A stretch of 52,029 nucleotides of DNA from DASXRC01 sp036506795 (GCA_036506795.1 DASXRC010000250.1:1-52029); one strand, 5' to 3'; positions 7,724 to 16,328 are shown, counted from the first letter of the stretch. The notes: a model not told the origin generated them from the letters alone. Numbers and translations are program-made.

Positions 7724-8839
7724 ATGAGCGACGTACGGGTATTGGTAGGCACGCGCAAGGGCGCGTTCGCGCTGATCTCGGACGGCAGGCGCAGCGACTG
7801 GACGGTCGAGGGACCGTTCTTCGGTGGCTGGGAGATCTACCATCTCGCCGGGTCGCCGGCTGACCCGAACCGGCTCTACGCGTCCCAGAACGACGGCTGG
7901 TTCGGGCAGCTGATTCAGCGTTCCGACGACGGCGGCAAGACTTGGACCACGGTGGGCAACGACTTCACCTACGAGGGCGACGTCGGCGAGCACCTGTGGT
8001 ACGACGGGACCCCACGCCCATGGGAATTCAAACGCATCTGGCACCTTGAGCCGTCCCACGAGGACCCCGACACCGTGTACGCCGGTGCCGAGGATGCCGC
8101 CCTCTACGTGTCAACCGACGGCGGTCAGAAATGGGAGGAGCTCACCGCGCTGCGTACCCACCGGACCGGGCCGACGTGGCAGCCGGGCGCCGGCGGCCTC
8201 TGCCTGCACACGATCATTCTGGACCCGATCAACAGGAACCGGATCTACGTCGCCATCTCGGCCGCGGGCGCGTTCCGTAGCGACGACGCCGGCGCCAGCT
8301 GGCTAGCGATCAACAAGGGCCTCCGCTCGGGCGAGATTCCCGACCAGGACTCCGAGGTAGGCCACTGCGTGCACCACATCACCCAGCACCCGTCGCGGCC
8401 GGACACCCTGTTCATGCAGAAGCACTGGGACGTCATGCGCAGCGACGACGCCGGTGCGACCTGGCGCGAGATCAGCGGCGAGCTGCCGTCGGACTTCGGG
8501 TTCCCCATCGCGGTGCACGCGCACCAGCCGGAGACCATATACGTCGTGCCGATCAAGAGCGACTCCGAGCACTTCCCGCCGGAGGGCAAGCTGCGGGTCT
8601 ACCGCAGCCGCACCGGCGGCGATGAATGGGAGCCGTTGACCAAGGGCCTGCCACAGTCCGACTGCTACGTCAACGTGTACCGCGACGCGATGGCGGTCGA
8701 CACGCTCGAGCCTTGCGGCATCTACTTCGGCACCACCGGTGGCCAGGTGTACCACTCGGCCGACGCAGGCGACAGCTGGGACCCGATCGTGCGGGACCTG
8801 CCGGCCGTGCTCTCCGTGGAAGTCCAGGTGCTGCCGTGA
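7724..8839 (+). CDS. BNR/Asp-box beta-propeller protein (exo-alpha-sialidase-like, cytoplasmic)
   Basis: 371 residues forming a sialidase/VPS10-type propeller. Six Asp-box motifs are visible: SDDGGKTW, STDGGQKW, SDDAGASW, SDDAGATW, RTGGDEW and SADAGDSW, each following a hydrophobic strand. There is no signal peptide or membrane helix, and the catalytic Arg triad of true sialidases is not evident, so a binding scaffold or a lytic enzyme of another type is possible. The ATG at 7724 is preceded by GGATGAGGG; the frame is open upstream to 7667 but without a ribosome site. The stop overlaps the start of the MoaD-like gene (GTGA), so the two are translationally coupled and probably work together. 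Confidence 0.85.
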   Translation: MSDVRVLVGTRKGAFALISDGRRSDWTVEGPFFGGWEIYHLAGSPADPNRLYASQNDGWFGQLIQRSDDGGKTWTTVGNDFTYEGDVGEHLWYDGTPRPWEFKRIWHLEPSHEDPDTVYAGAEDAALYVSTDGGQKWEELTALRTHRTGPTWQPGAGGLCLHTIILDPINRNRIYVAISAAGAFRSDDAGASWLAINKGLRSGEIPDQDSEVGHCVHHITQHPSRPDTLFMQKHWDVMRSDDAGATWREISGELPSDFGFPIAVHAHQPETIYVVPIKSDSEHFPPEGKLRVYRSRTGGDEWEPLTKGLPQSDCYVNVYRDAMAVDTLEPCGIYFGTTGGQVYHSADAGDSWDPIVRDLPAVLSVEVQVLP

Positions 8840-9150
8840 TCCGGGTCGTCCTCCCCGCGCACCTGAAGAACCTGGCTCACGTCAGCGGCGAAGTACGCCT
8901 GGAGGTGATTGGTTCGGCCGAGGATGCCGGGCCGGTCACCCAGCGCCACGTCCTGGACACCCTCGAGGCAAAGTACCCGATGCTGCTCGGCACGATCCGC
9001 GACCGCCACGGCGGCCAGCGCCGGGCCTTCGTGCGCTTCTACGCCTGCGAGGAGGATCTGTCCAACGAGTCGCCCGATGCACCCCTCCCTGAGCAGGTGG
9101 TCGCCGGTGAGGAGCCGTTCATCATCATTGGGGCAATGGCCGGCGGATAG
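8836..9150 (+). CDS. MoaD/ThiS-family ubiquitin-like protein
   Basis: 104-residue beta-grasp protein: VIRVVLPAHLKNLAHVSGEV, then the central helix TQRHVLDTLEAKYPMLLGTI and strand RAFVRFYACEEDL. The chain ends IIIGAMAGG, and the C-terminal Gly-Gly is the hallmark of sulfur carriers and protein modifiers of the MoaD/ThiS/SAMP type, where an E1 enzyme adenylates the last glycine. It is longer than a standard MoaD (about 80). The GTG start lies inside the stop of the propeller gene. No MoeB/ThiF-type E1, MoaE or ThiG gene lies within the window, so activation would depend on a distant enzyme. Whether it carries sulfur or is attached to proteins is unknown. Confidence 0.85.
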   Translation: MIRVVLPAHLKNLAHVSGEVRLEVIGSAEDAGPVTQRHVLDTLEAKYPMLLGTIRDRHGGQRRAFVRFYACEEDLSNESPDAPLPEQVVAGEEPFIIIGAMAGG

Positions 9151-9265
9151 CCGGGCATGGATGATCGGCCGTTCCCGTCGTCGTGATCACTTGGTTACCA
9201 TCCGCTAATCGCTTGTTCCGGACACCACGGGCAGCGGATCGGCTACACGACAAAAGGGGGCCGCC

Positions 9266-10927
9266 ATGGCGCGACGACTCGGCTTCACGATGGTCCTGGT
9301 GGTAGCCGGGGTGGTTGCCGTTGCATCGTCCGGCGCGGCACGAGCGGAGCCCGCAGCGGGCTGGACCTCGGCCGTTCCAGTGACCAACACGGTGGCCAGC
9401 CGGCCGTTCCAGGGCGGCGGTTATCCCGTGCCTGCGGGCGCTACCGCACCAACTCCTGGAACGTGCCGGTTGGGCGACTACAACGCAAACCTGTCCGAGT
9501 CGTGGCTGGCCGTCCAACCCGGTACCGAGAATCTCGTCGGTACCTCGAAGGTGTTCTTCGAGAAGTACTCGACGTTCTACGACTTCCACCTCGGCTCGCA
9601 TCGGATCATCAACGGACAGCCCGCCGGATCGAACATCGTGCAGGGGTACGAGTGCGTGACGACCGGGACCCAGGAGATGCCTCCGTCCTGGATGAACAAC
9701 ACCGACCCGAACGTCGCGTTTGACACCAAAGGCCGGGCCTACCAGGTGACGCTGCCGTTCAACCCGTACTGGGTCAACCTGCACCCCAACTCGCACATCG
9801 AGATCTCCTACAGCGACGACCTCGGCCAGCACTGGGTGAAGGGCAACCGAGGGCAGCCGCTGGAGCACGAGCCGAACTGGTCGAGCCTGTCCCTCGGCTT
9901 CGTCGAGGACAAGCAATGGGTGGCGGTCAACCACTTCCCGGGCAGCAGGTTCCAGGACCACGTGTACGCCGCCTGGGCCGTCTACAACGGGCAGACGACG
10001 AAGATCAACGTCGCTGTGTCGGCGGACCGCGGACAGACGTTCACTAAGAGGGCGACGGTAACCCGGCCCAACGAGACAGGCGCGACGAACGAGTACGTCT
10101 ACCCGGTCGTGGATCCCTCCGGTGACGTATACCTCGCGATCGCGTCGAACTCGCCAAGCAACCCCGGCGCCAAGACCATCTACGTCGCGCGCTCCACCGA
10201 CGACGGCGCGACCTGGGGCCCGTGGAACCGCGTCGCCGACGCCAGGACGATTACCGGTTGCTGCCTGCCCAACACCCGGTTCAGAGACGGAATTTTGGAG
10301 CACTTCGCGGCCAGCGAGGACTACCCGGGCCATCTGTACGTGGTCTGGGAGCAATGGGACGGCACCCAGATGGACGTCTTCCTTTCGCAGTCGACCGACG
10401 CGGGCGCCACCTGGTCCGAGCGGCTGAAGGTCAACGACAACGTTGACACTCCCGCGTCCCCCACCGACCAATTCCAGCCCAGTGTCGCTGCCGGCCCCGG
10501 CGGCGCGGTCGCGGTCGCGTTCTACGACCGGCGGGCACCCTGCCCCAGCGACCCGAGCATCGTGCCAGCGCACGTCGGTCGGGTGAACTTCTGCATAAAC
10601 ACCACGCTGCAGGTGTTCAAGGACGGCGGCAGCGGCGCGGTCGCGGTGGCTGGCAACGTGCGGTTCTCGGAGCACACCTGGGACCCGGAACAGCCGGCCC
10701 AGACCATCGACGGGCTGGACCAGATGGCCTGCGCGGCGCACCAGAACCCATGCCCGAACCGCAGCTTCATCGGCGACTATTTCGGGCTCGCCATTTCCGG
10801 GACCGCGGTGTACGGCCTGTTCGTGTCCACCCACTACGCGTCCTCAGTCATCGGCGACCAGGGCACGCCCGTGTACTACCAGCAACAGGTGCTCGCCACC
10901 GTCGCGCGCAGCGCGTTCGGCGTCTGA
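9266..10927 (+). CDS. secreted sialidase-like (BNR repeat) protein
   Basis: 553 residues with a clear signal peptide (LGFTMVLVVAGVVAVASSG, cleavage near AARAEP). Asp-box repeats SDDLGQHW, SADRGQTF, STDDGATWGP and STDAGATW show a secreted six-bladed propeller of the sialidase superfamily. Several cysteines (GTCRLGD, YECVT, GCCLPN, APCPSD, NFCIN, MACAAHQNPCPN) suggest disulfides, as expected outside the cell. The ATG follows AAAAGGGGGCC. It lies 115 bases after the propeller/MoaD-like pair and shares only the fold with the first propeller. Substrate is unknown; catalytic residues cannot be assigned with confidence. Confidence 0.85.
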   Translation: MARRLGFTMVLVVAGVVAVASSGAARAEPAAGWTSAVPVTNTVASRPFQGGGYPVPAGATAPTPGTCRLGDYNANLSESWLAVQPGTENLVGTSKVFFEKYSTFYDFHLGSHRIINGQPAGSNIVQGYECVTTGTQEMPPSWMNNTDPNVAFDTKGRAYQVTLPFNPYWVNLHPNSHIEISYSDDLGQHWVKGNRGQPLEHEPNWSSLSLGFVEDKQWVAVNHFPGSRFQDHVYAAWAVYNGQTTKINVAVSADRGQTFTKRATVTRPNETGATNEYVYPVVDPSGDVYLAIASNSPSNPGAKTIYVARSTDDGATWGPWNRVADARTITGCCLPNTRFRDGILEHFAASEDYPGHLYVVWEQWDGTQMDVFLSQSTDAGATWSERLKVNDNVDTPASPTDQFQPSVAAGPGGAVAVAFYDRRAPCPSDPSIVPAHVGRVNFCINTTLQVFKDGGSGAVAVAGNVRFSEHTWDPEQPAQTIDGLDQMACAAHQNPCPNRSFIGDYFGLAISGTAVYGLFVSTHYASSVIGDQGTPVYYQQQVLATVARSAFGV

Positions 10928-11047
10928 CGGTCGCTTCCCGAGCGGAATCTCCCCGAGGACGCTGACGGCACACTCAGGAGCGAGGTTTGCCGGCCGACGG
11001 CCGGAGCCTGCTGTCACGCCCAGGTGTGTCGGGCCGTCGTAGGGGTC

Positions 11048-11857
11048 ATGAATGCTCATATCAACACTGTGCTCGTCACCGGAGGCACCGGTCACCTAGG
11101 CCGGGAGGTCGTGCGTCTGCTGGCTGGGCGTGGATATCGGGTGAGGGTCCTGGCGCGCCGGCCAGGCGACGACCCGGAGATCGAATGGATCAAAGGCGAC
11201 CTGGGCACCGGCGCCGGGATCCCGGAAGCGGTCGCCGGCACCGACGCGGTCGTGCACGCGGCCACCAACTCCCCCGCGGCTCGGCGCGGCGCCTTTCGTG
11301 CCGGCGACCTGATCCGCAGCCCCGCCGACGTCGACATCGACGGCACCCGGCGGCTGCTCGCCGAGGGCGAGCGGACCGGCGTCAGCCACTTCCTGCACGT
11401 CTCGATCGTCGGCATCCAGCGGTCCCGAATCCCGTACTCCCGCACGAAGGCAGCCGCGGAGAGTGTCGTCCGCGCCTCGACCGTACCCTGGTCGATCGTC
11501 CCGGCCACGGGCTTCCACTGGCTGCTCGCTCACCTGCTCGATACGATGGCCAGTCGCCGTCTCTGGGTGCTACCGTCCAACTTGGACATACAGCCCGTCG
11601 ATTCGAACGACTTCGCCGAATACGTTGTCGACTGCCTCGATGCCGGGCCTGGCGGCATCCGGGAGGACTTCGGCGGCCCGGAGATCCTGCCGATGACCGA
11701 GCTGGCCCGGCAGTACCAGAACGAACGGGGCATCGACCGCCGGATCGTCGGCGTCAGGCTGCCTGCCTTCGCGCTCCGCGCCGCCGGCCCGCAGACATGC
11801 CCGAACGGCCGGCACGGCAAGACCACCTGGTCGGAGTGGCTGCGGGCCAACCCCTGA
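11048..11857 (+). CDS. NAD(P)-binding NmrA/atypical SDR-family protein
   Basis: 269 residues with the Rossmann motif TGGTGHLG at residues 11-18, then GDLGTGAGIPEAVAGTDAVV and HAATNS. The Tyr-Lys pair of atypical SDRs is in the IPYSRTKAAAE region. The family includes NmrA-like redox sensors and NADPH quinone or flavin reductases; the role here is not fixed. The ATG at 11048 is chosen because AGGGGTC stands just before it; the frame also contains a GTG at 11024. It is followed by a small membrane-protein gene 64 bases on. Confidence 0.85.
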   Translation: MNAHINTVLVTGGTGHLGREVVRLLAGRGYRVRVLARRPGDDPEIEWIKGDLGTGAGIPEAVAGTDAVVHAATNSPAARRGAFRAGDLIRSPADVDIDGTRRLLAEGERTGVSHFLHVSIVGIQRSRIPYSRTKAAAESVVRASTVPWSIVPATGFHWLLAHLLDTMASRRLWVLPSNLDIQPVDSNDFAEYVVDCLDAGPGGIREDFGGPEILPMTELARQYQNERGIDRRIVGVRLPAFALRAAGPQTCPNGRHGKTTWSEWLRANP

Positions 11858-11921
11858 ACGGGCCATGCGCGAATCTTCCATCGGGCGCACGGACTAGATT
11901 GCTGACGAGGAGGGTCGTGGC

Positions 11922-12119
11922 ATGAATGACAAAGGCAGAAATGCGTGGGCCAACCGCTCGGGTGGGGGAAATGCGGTCTACGCTCTGGGCCTGATTGGCG
12001 CGCTGGTCTACTACATTCAGCAGGCGGATGGCTTCTGGGCCATCATCGTGGGAATTCTCAAAGCCATTGTTTGGCCGGCCTTTGTCATATACGACTTGTT
12101 GAAGTTCTTGGCGGGCTAA
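11922..12119 (+). CDS. small single- or double-helix membrane protein
   Basis: 65 residues. A polar Gly/Asn-rich start is followed by hydrophobic segments VYALGLIGALVYYIQQ and WAIIVGILKAIVWPAFVIYD and then LLKFLAG. GAGGAGGGTCGTGGC precedes the ATG, so translation is credible. The base composition in the second half (TTTGGCC, TTTGTCATATA) is slightly lower in GC than neighbouring genes. It resembles short bacterial proteins annotated only as small membrane proteins. It is convergent with the DUF2277 gene, whose stop lies four bases away. Confidence 0.75.
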   Translation: MNDKGRNAWANRSGGGNAVYALGLIGALVYYIQQADGFWAIIVGILKAIVWPAFVIYDLLKFLAG

Positions 12120-12123
12120 CCCG

Positions 12124-12408
12124 TCAGCGCGCGGCCACCGTCGGACCGTACCGTTCGGCAGCCCGCGCCTTGGCCTTCGCGGCCTCGACCTCACGGTCGC
12201 GAGGCGGCGCCTTCGTGACGAGGCTGTCGAGCAAGGTGCGGGTCGCCGCGCTGACGGCGCGAACGGCCTCGCCGAACGCCTCCTCGTTGGCCGCCGACGG
12301 GTGTGTGGTGCCGCTGACCTTGCGCACGTACTGGATGGCGGCCCCCTCAATCTCGCTCTCGGTAGCGGGTGGATCAAAGTTATGGAGTACGCGAATGTTT
12401 CGGCACAT
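12124..12408 (-). CDS. DUF2277 family protein
   Basis: 94 residues beginning MCRNIRVLHNFDPPATESEI, the invariant start of DUF2277, followed by AAIQYVRKVSGTTHPSAANE, AAATRTLLDSL-like text and TKAPPRDREVEAAKAKAR. The two-cysteine/aromatic N-terminus and the Arg/Lys-rich end are typical. The family is common in actinobacteria and has no assigned function. The ATG at 12408 is confirmed by family alignment; an in-frame extension exists upstream but is not conserved in character. Confidence 0.88.
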   Translation of the reverse strand: MCRNIRVLHNFDPPATESEIEGAAIQYVRKVSGTTHPSAANEEAFGEAVRAVSAATRTLLDSLVTKAPPRDREVEAAKAKARAAERYGPTVAAR

Positions 12409-12748
12409 GCTTCTACCATGCCAGGCGAGCCGGCGTTCGCCAGCGGCAGGAGGGGTCATCGACCAGCCCTTATAGCGACATACCGGGCGTTTCCCGCTTG
12501 TGTGCGCACGACGTTGCGAACGCCGCAGTCCCGGCGGGCCGCGCGTTCGACAGTGCCGCTCAGAGCGCGGCGCTGGGCCTGGTGGCTCCGACAGAAAGCG
12601 GAGACGATCGACGTGACGGCCCGGAGCCGAGGCCGGCCAGGCCTCAATCCACTCGGCGTCGCCGTCCCCGTGAAGCTGCCGCAACTGCCTGACGCGGCAG
12701 TGGCCAGCGGGTAAGGCTGGAGGTAACGACAAGGCAAAGGGGCAGACC
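12409..12748. other. Intergenic region upstream of the GerW-like gene
   Basis: 340 bases between the divergent DUF2277 and GerW-like genes. Both strands have open frames here, but their composition is Arg/Pro-rich and they extend into neighbouring genes' antisense, so I see no gene. The two promoters must lie here; a consensus -35/-10 pair is not obvious. Confidence 0.35.
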
Positions 12749-13105
12749 ATGAAGCTCGACGAGGTGCTGGGCACCGCCCGCGACGCCATCACGGTCAAAC
12801 GGGTGTACGCCGATCCGTTCGAGAAGGATGGGGTGACGATCATACCGGCCGCCATGGTCGCTGGTGGTGGCGGCGGCGGAGGCGGGCACGACCAACAAGG
12901 CCAGGAGGGCGAGGGCGGCGGCTTCGGGATGGGCGCGCGTCCCGCCGGCGCATACGTCATCAAGGACGGCACGGTGCGGTGGCGGCCCGCCGTCAATGTG
13001 AACCAGCTGGCCATGGTGGCGGGCGCGGTGGCAGTGGTCTACCTGCTGACCCGGGCCCGGATCGCGACGTCGCACAGTAGGGCAACTGTCGGAAGACGCC
13101 GCTAG
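12749..13105 (+). CDS. GerW family sporulation protein (YtfJ-like)
   Basis: 118 residues. The N-terminal KLDEVLGTARDAITVKRVYA, then DGVTIIPAAMVAGGGGGGGG, match the GerW/YtfJ family, which has a conserved hydrophobic strand followed by a long glycine run. The middle HDQQGQEGEGGGFGMGARPA and the GAYVIKDGTVRWRPAVNVN strand complete the domain, and a hydrophobic helix NQLAMVAGAVAVVYLLT sits at the C-terminus. In Bacillus the family is linked to germination; in actinomycetes it is often annotated only as a sporulation protein. CAAAGGGGCA precedes the ATG. A long hairpin follows the stop. Confidence 0.85.
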   Translation: MKLDEVLGTARDAITVKRVYADPFEKDGVTIIPAAMVAGGGGGGGGHDQQGQEGEGGGFGMGARPAGAYVIKDGTVRWRPAVNVNQLAMVAGAVAVVYLLTRARIATSHSRATVGRRR

Positions 13106-13137
13106 CGCGCGCACCCGGAGAACTCCGGAACGGTTGG

Positions 13138-13171
13138 GCCGGTGGCCGGACGGTCCCGGCCGGCCACCGGC
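13138..13171. terminator. Bidirectional hairpin between convergent genes
   Basis: GCCGGTGGCCGG at 13138-13149 pairs perfectly with CCGGCCACCGGC at 13160-13171, a 12-bp stem with a 10-base loop. It lies between the GerW-like gene (ends 13105) and the convergent DinB gene (ends 13233) and can stop transcription from both sides. Confidence 0.65.
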
Positions 13172-13232
13172 TCCGTGGCGCGGCGGAGGGTCGCCGCCGC
13201 CGTGCAAACGGTGACGATGGTCGAGCCGTCGG

Positions 13233-13853
13233 CTACTGGCCCACTCTCCCGTCGATGCGCTCGCGTAGCAGGTCGGCGTGGCCGTTGTGCCGCGCGTACT
13301 CCTCGATCATGTGCACCAACACCTCGCGCAGCACGTCGCCTTCGCTCCCGACCATCTCGAGATCCGGCGCCTCGGCCACGAACCGCTCCGCGAAGGCCAC
13401 CTCGGCCCGCCACGTGTCCCACGCCTCCGCGACCACGGCGGGGTCGGGCGCCGCGCCGTTGAAATCGCCGTCCCGGTCGTCCTCGGAGCGGTAGTGCCGC
13501 GGCGCGTCCTGACCGGCCATCCGGAGTCGGAACCATGTCTGCTCAACCCCGGCCAGGTGGCGCACCAACCCCAACAACGACAGGTTGGACGGTGGCACCG
13601 AGCGGCGGGCCAGGTCGGCGGCGTCCAGGCCGGAGCACTTCAGCTCCAGCGTCAGGCGCTGGTCACGGAGAAATCCGACGAGCGTGGCGCGCTCGCCCTG
13701 GAACCCCCCGTCGGTCCGCGGGTCGTCATCCGGGTGAACGAACATGTCCCACCACCCGAAGCGGCGCGCGGGCAGATCCTCTACGGACTCATCGGACATA
13801 CCATGATCATCGGCGATGCGCGGCTGGAAGCACAACAGGTTTCCGCGCCTCAT
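13233..13853 (-). CDS. DinB/mycothiol-transferase-like protein (DUF664)
   Basis: 206 residues. A four-helix DinB fold is shown by LVRHLAGVEQTWFRLRMAGQ with the first metal histidine and by HMIEEYARHNGHADLLRE, which holds two more in the H-x6-H-x2-H spacing. These three histidines bind a divalent metal, usually zinc. Actinobacterial members of the DUF664 branch transfer thiols such as mycothiol or detoxify electrophiles. The ATG at 13853 overlaps the stop of the RidA-like gene as ATGA, which supports this start and translational coupling; an ATG at 13799 is the alternative, since conservation begins near FGWWDMF. Confidence 0.85.
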   Translation of the reverse strand: MRRGNLLCFQPRIADDHGMSDESVEDLPARRFGWWDMFVHPDDDPRTDGGFQGERATLVGFLRDQRLTLELKCSGLDAADLARRSVPPSNLSLLGLVRHLAGVEQTWFRLRMAGQDAPRHYRSEDDRDGDFNGAAPDPAVVAEAWDTWRAEVAFAERFVAEAPDLEMVGSEGDVLREVLVHMIEEYARHNGHADLLRERIDGRVGQ

Positions 13854-14190
13854 GTGATCGCGATCAGGCCGATCTCTACGAGCCAGTTCTCGGCGAGCGT
13901 CGCCGTCACGACCGCCGTCATCGGGACGGGCCGATCGCCCAGCGCGGCGGCGTTCGCCGCGCGGTGGTGTCGATGTACGCGGGATCGCGCAGGTAGCTCG
14001 TCACCCGGGCCACGTTGTCGAGAGTCATGCCCTCGTCCGCGAGCTTGGCCCGCAGGTTCGACCAGATGACGTCGAGCTGATCGCGAAGGTCTGCGCCGGC
14101 CACATCGGCCTGTTCGAGGCCCGTGGTGCCGGCGAGGTACCGGACGCGCTTGGCGTCGCGTACCTCGGCGGGACGGGACGAGGTGTCGGC
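13850..14190 (-). pseudogene. RidA-family deaminase, frameshifted
   Basis: The first part reads PAEVRDAKRVRYLAGTTGLE, then LRDQLDVIWSNLRAKLADEG and VARVTSYLRDPAYIDTTAR, a RidA/YjgF-family sequence. The C-terminal part (ANAAALGDRPVPMTAV and AENWLVEIGLIAIT) is in another frame. Adding one G in the GCGCGG stretch at about 13960-13965 restores a continuous protein. RidA proteins hydrolyse reactive enamines and imines. No start codon lies near the 5' end of the first frame, so the N-terminus may be damaged too. It may be a true pseudogene or a sequencing error. The stop overlaps the DinB start (ATGA), so it heads that operon. Confidence 0.65.
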
Positions 14191-14533
14191 GGGCGGCGTA
14201 CACCCGCGGGGTCTCCGGTAGCGCGAGCCGCGCCATGTCGAAGGCCGTCAGCGCAGTAGCCATCACGCTGACAAAGGCCGTCGCCAGCGCGATCAACGCC
14301 GACAGCGTCAGATCCTCGCGACTGGGCCGCGTGCCGCCGAGAATCCACGGCAGTGCGATCATGGCAAGGACGCCCACCGATCCAACGATCTCGTTCGGAC
14401 GTGGGCAGACTCCCTGATCTTGAGGCGGCGGTTGTCCATCGATCGACCACTTGACCATCGCCGGACGGCCGAAACGGTCCGCCGATGGCCCGACGAAGTA
14501 GACGGATGGCGCTTTACCGGAACCGACGGTCAT
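14191..14533 (-). CDS. hypothetical membrane protein running into the RidA-like gene
   Basis: An ATG at 14533 opens MTVGSGKAPSVYFVGPSADR and, after a linker, two hydrophobic helices: VGSVGVLAMIALPWILGG and LTLSALIALATAFVSVMATA. No family is recognised. The reading frame has no stop before 13850: it passes as an Arg-rich shadow through the middle of the RidA-like gene and then joins that gene's C-terminal frame. The end given here is therefore where recognisable sequence stops and the RidA-like part begins, not a stop codon. An indel may have removed the original stop. Confidence 0.4.
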
Positions 14534-14631
14534 GCTTGACTGCGCAACGAATGCCGAGTGCCGACCGCGGGGTCTGGCGCGGCTAGGGGCCGAATCGGGG
14601 GCGCCGGGCCATCCCGGGGGGATGGACTGCC

Positions 14632-16290
14632 ATGGGAATGCACCGTGCCCGCGAAGGCCCACGCCGCGTGCTGTCCATCCTCTTCGCCGTTGGCCTGCTC
14701 GTCTTCCTGGGAGCGCTCGGCGGCCTCTACTACCTGAGGGCCGGGGAACCGACCGTCGTGGCGCCGAGCGAGGACGGCACGTGCCCACGTACGGTCCGGG
14801 TGGTCACCTCAGCCTCGTTCGCGCCGGTGCTGGCGACGCTGGCTCCCCGGCTCGAACGAGCGGCCAACTGCGTCCATGTCCAGGCCGACGTCGCCGATGG
14901 CCGGATCGGTGCGGAGCGCGTTAAGCAGCTCAACGCGGATGTGTGGATTCCGGATGACGCGGCCTGGGCGGGGGTCGCCCGGGATATCGAGATCGCCCAG
15001 GATCACGTGGTCGGATCCGGCACCGTGCTGGCGGAGAGCCCCATCTACATGATCACCGATGCGAATACGGCCGCTCACATCGAAGAGTCCGGCGGCTCAT
15101 GGCTCGCGTTGGCCAACCTGCTTTCCGCACGGAAGAACGTCCGGCTCGCGGTCCGCGACCCGAACAGCACCGCGGACGGCATGGTCGCCGTCGGCGCCGT
15201 CGCCGAGTCGGTGTGGCTCGCGAAGAACATGGACGCGTCGGCGCTCGCGCTCGCCCGCATCTTTACCGTCACCCGCACCATCACCGGCGAGGGGCCCGCC
15301 CTGCCCACCAAGGCCGGTGAGGTCGGGCTCGTGCCGGAGTACGCCCTGCTTCCGTCGCTCTCGGGCGCGGCCGCGGGCCGGACGATCCTCGCCGGTTCCG
15401 ACTTCGCCGTAATGCTCCGGTACACCTGGTTCCCGACCGTCGCGGCGGTGCGCGATCCATTCCGCGCGGCCGGGCTCTACCGTCTGTTCGATGAGCTGAC
15501 GAACGCGAACGCAAGCGGCGCACTCGCGGGAGCGGGGCTGCGCGTACCCAATTCGGACACGCCGCCTGCGAGCGACGGCACGCCGGCGCCGCGGGCCAGC
15601 CTGCCCGCGCTCGCTGGCAAGCAGCTCGGCGTGCTCGGCCCGCACCACGTCGACCACGTGCTCGCGACGTGGTATTCGGCTGATCGCCGCACGAACCTTC
15701 TGATCGTTGTCGACGTCTCAGGTTCGATGGGGAGTCCCGTGCCCGGCACGCGCACCCCGCTGATCCGAGTGGTGGCGGAGGGGTGCGGGTCGCTGGAGGG
15801 TCTCCTCCCGAACGACAGCCAGCTCGGCATCTGGGAGTTCGGCGCCAATCTAAGTCCGCCGCGCGACTACCGTGTGCTCTTACCAGCGCGAATGCTGGGC
15901 GCGGCGCAGCGGGCGGCGGCGGCCAAGGCGTGTAACGGCCTGGCCGCGAAGAAGACGGGCACCGGCCTCTACGACACGATCCTGGCCGCCTACGTGGCGG
16001 CGCGTAACACGTACCGGCCGGGCGTGCCGAGTCAGGTGTTGATCTTCACCGACGGAATCAATGAAGACCAGAAGTCCGTCACGCTCGCGAACCTGACCGC
16101 CGCGCTGGCCCGGTCGAAGAACCCCAACCGGCCGGTGCAGCTCAGCGTCGTGATGTTCGGTCAGGCCGCGTGGGAGAAACCGCTGAGCAACGCGCTGAAG
16201 CCGATCGACGGGTACGTGGAGACATTGTCCACTGCGGACGAGGTGACCGCGGTGTTCATCCACACTGCCGCGGGCGGCCTCCACGGGTAA
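14632..16290 (+). CDS. substrate-binding and VWA domain surface protein
   Basis: 552 residues with an N-terminal membrane anchor or signal (VLSILFAVGLLVFLGALGG). Residues about 50-320 resemble an ABC-type solute-binding protein: VVTSASFAPVLATLAPRLER, NADVWIPDDAAW and PIYMITDAN. The C-terminal half is a von Willebrand A domain with an intact MIDAS: DVSGS (Asp361, Ser363, Ser365), Thr442 in KTGTGLYD and Asp474 in FTDGINED. Such a pairing suggests an extracellular, metal-dependent adhesion or assembly factor rather than a transport partner; no permease is adjacent. The ATG at 14632 follows GGGGGGATGGACTGCC. It is a lone gene, divergent from the membrane/RidA/DinB cluster. Confidence 0.85.
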   Translation: MGMHRAREGPRRVLSILFAVGLLVFLGALGGLYYLRAGEPTVVAPSEDGTCPRTVRVVTSASFAPVLATLAPRLERAANCVHVQADVADGRIGAERVKQLNADVWIPDDAAWAGVARDIEIAQDHVVGSGTVLAESPIYMITDANTAAHIEESGGSWLALANLLSARKNVRLAVRDPNSTADGMVAVGAVAESVWLAKNMDASALALARIFTVTRTITGEGPALPTKAGEVGLVPEYALLPSLSGAAAGRTILAGSDFAVMLRYTWFPTVAAVRDPFRAAGLYRLFDELTNANASGALAGAGLRVPNSDTPPASDGTPAPRASLPALAGKQLGVLGPHHVDHVLATWYSADRRTNLLIVVDVSGSMGSPVPGTRTPLIRVVAEGCGSLEGLLPNDSQLGIWEFGANLSPPRDYRVLLPARMLGAAQRAAAAKACNGLAAKKTGTGLYDTILAAYVAARNTYRPGVPSQVLIFTDGINEDQKSVTLANLTAALARSKNPNRPVQLSVVMFGQAAWEKPLSNALKPIDGYVETLSTADEVTAVFIHTAAGGLHG

Positions 16291-16328
16291 CGGGCTCGCA
16301 TTACCCTCGTGCCGACGAAGGAGCAGCC

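Noticed and set aside
9125..10834. Long minus-strand ORF (569 codons) opposite the secreted sialidase-like gene
   Set aside because: It is an antisense shadow caused by high third-position GC. It has no recognisable domain, and the plus strand has a signal peptide and Asp boxes.
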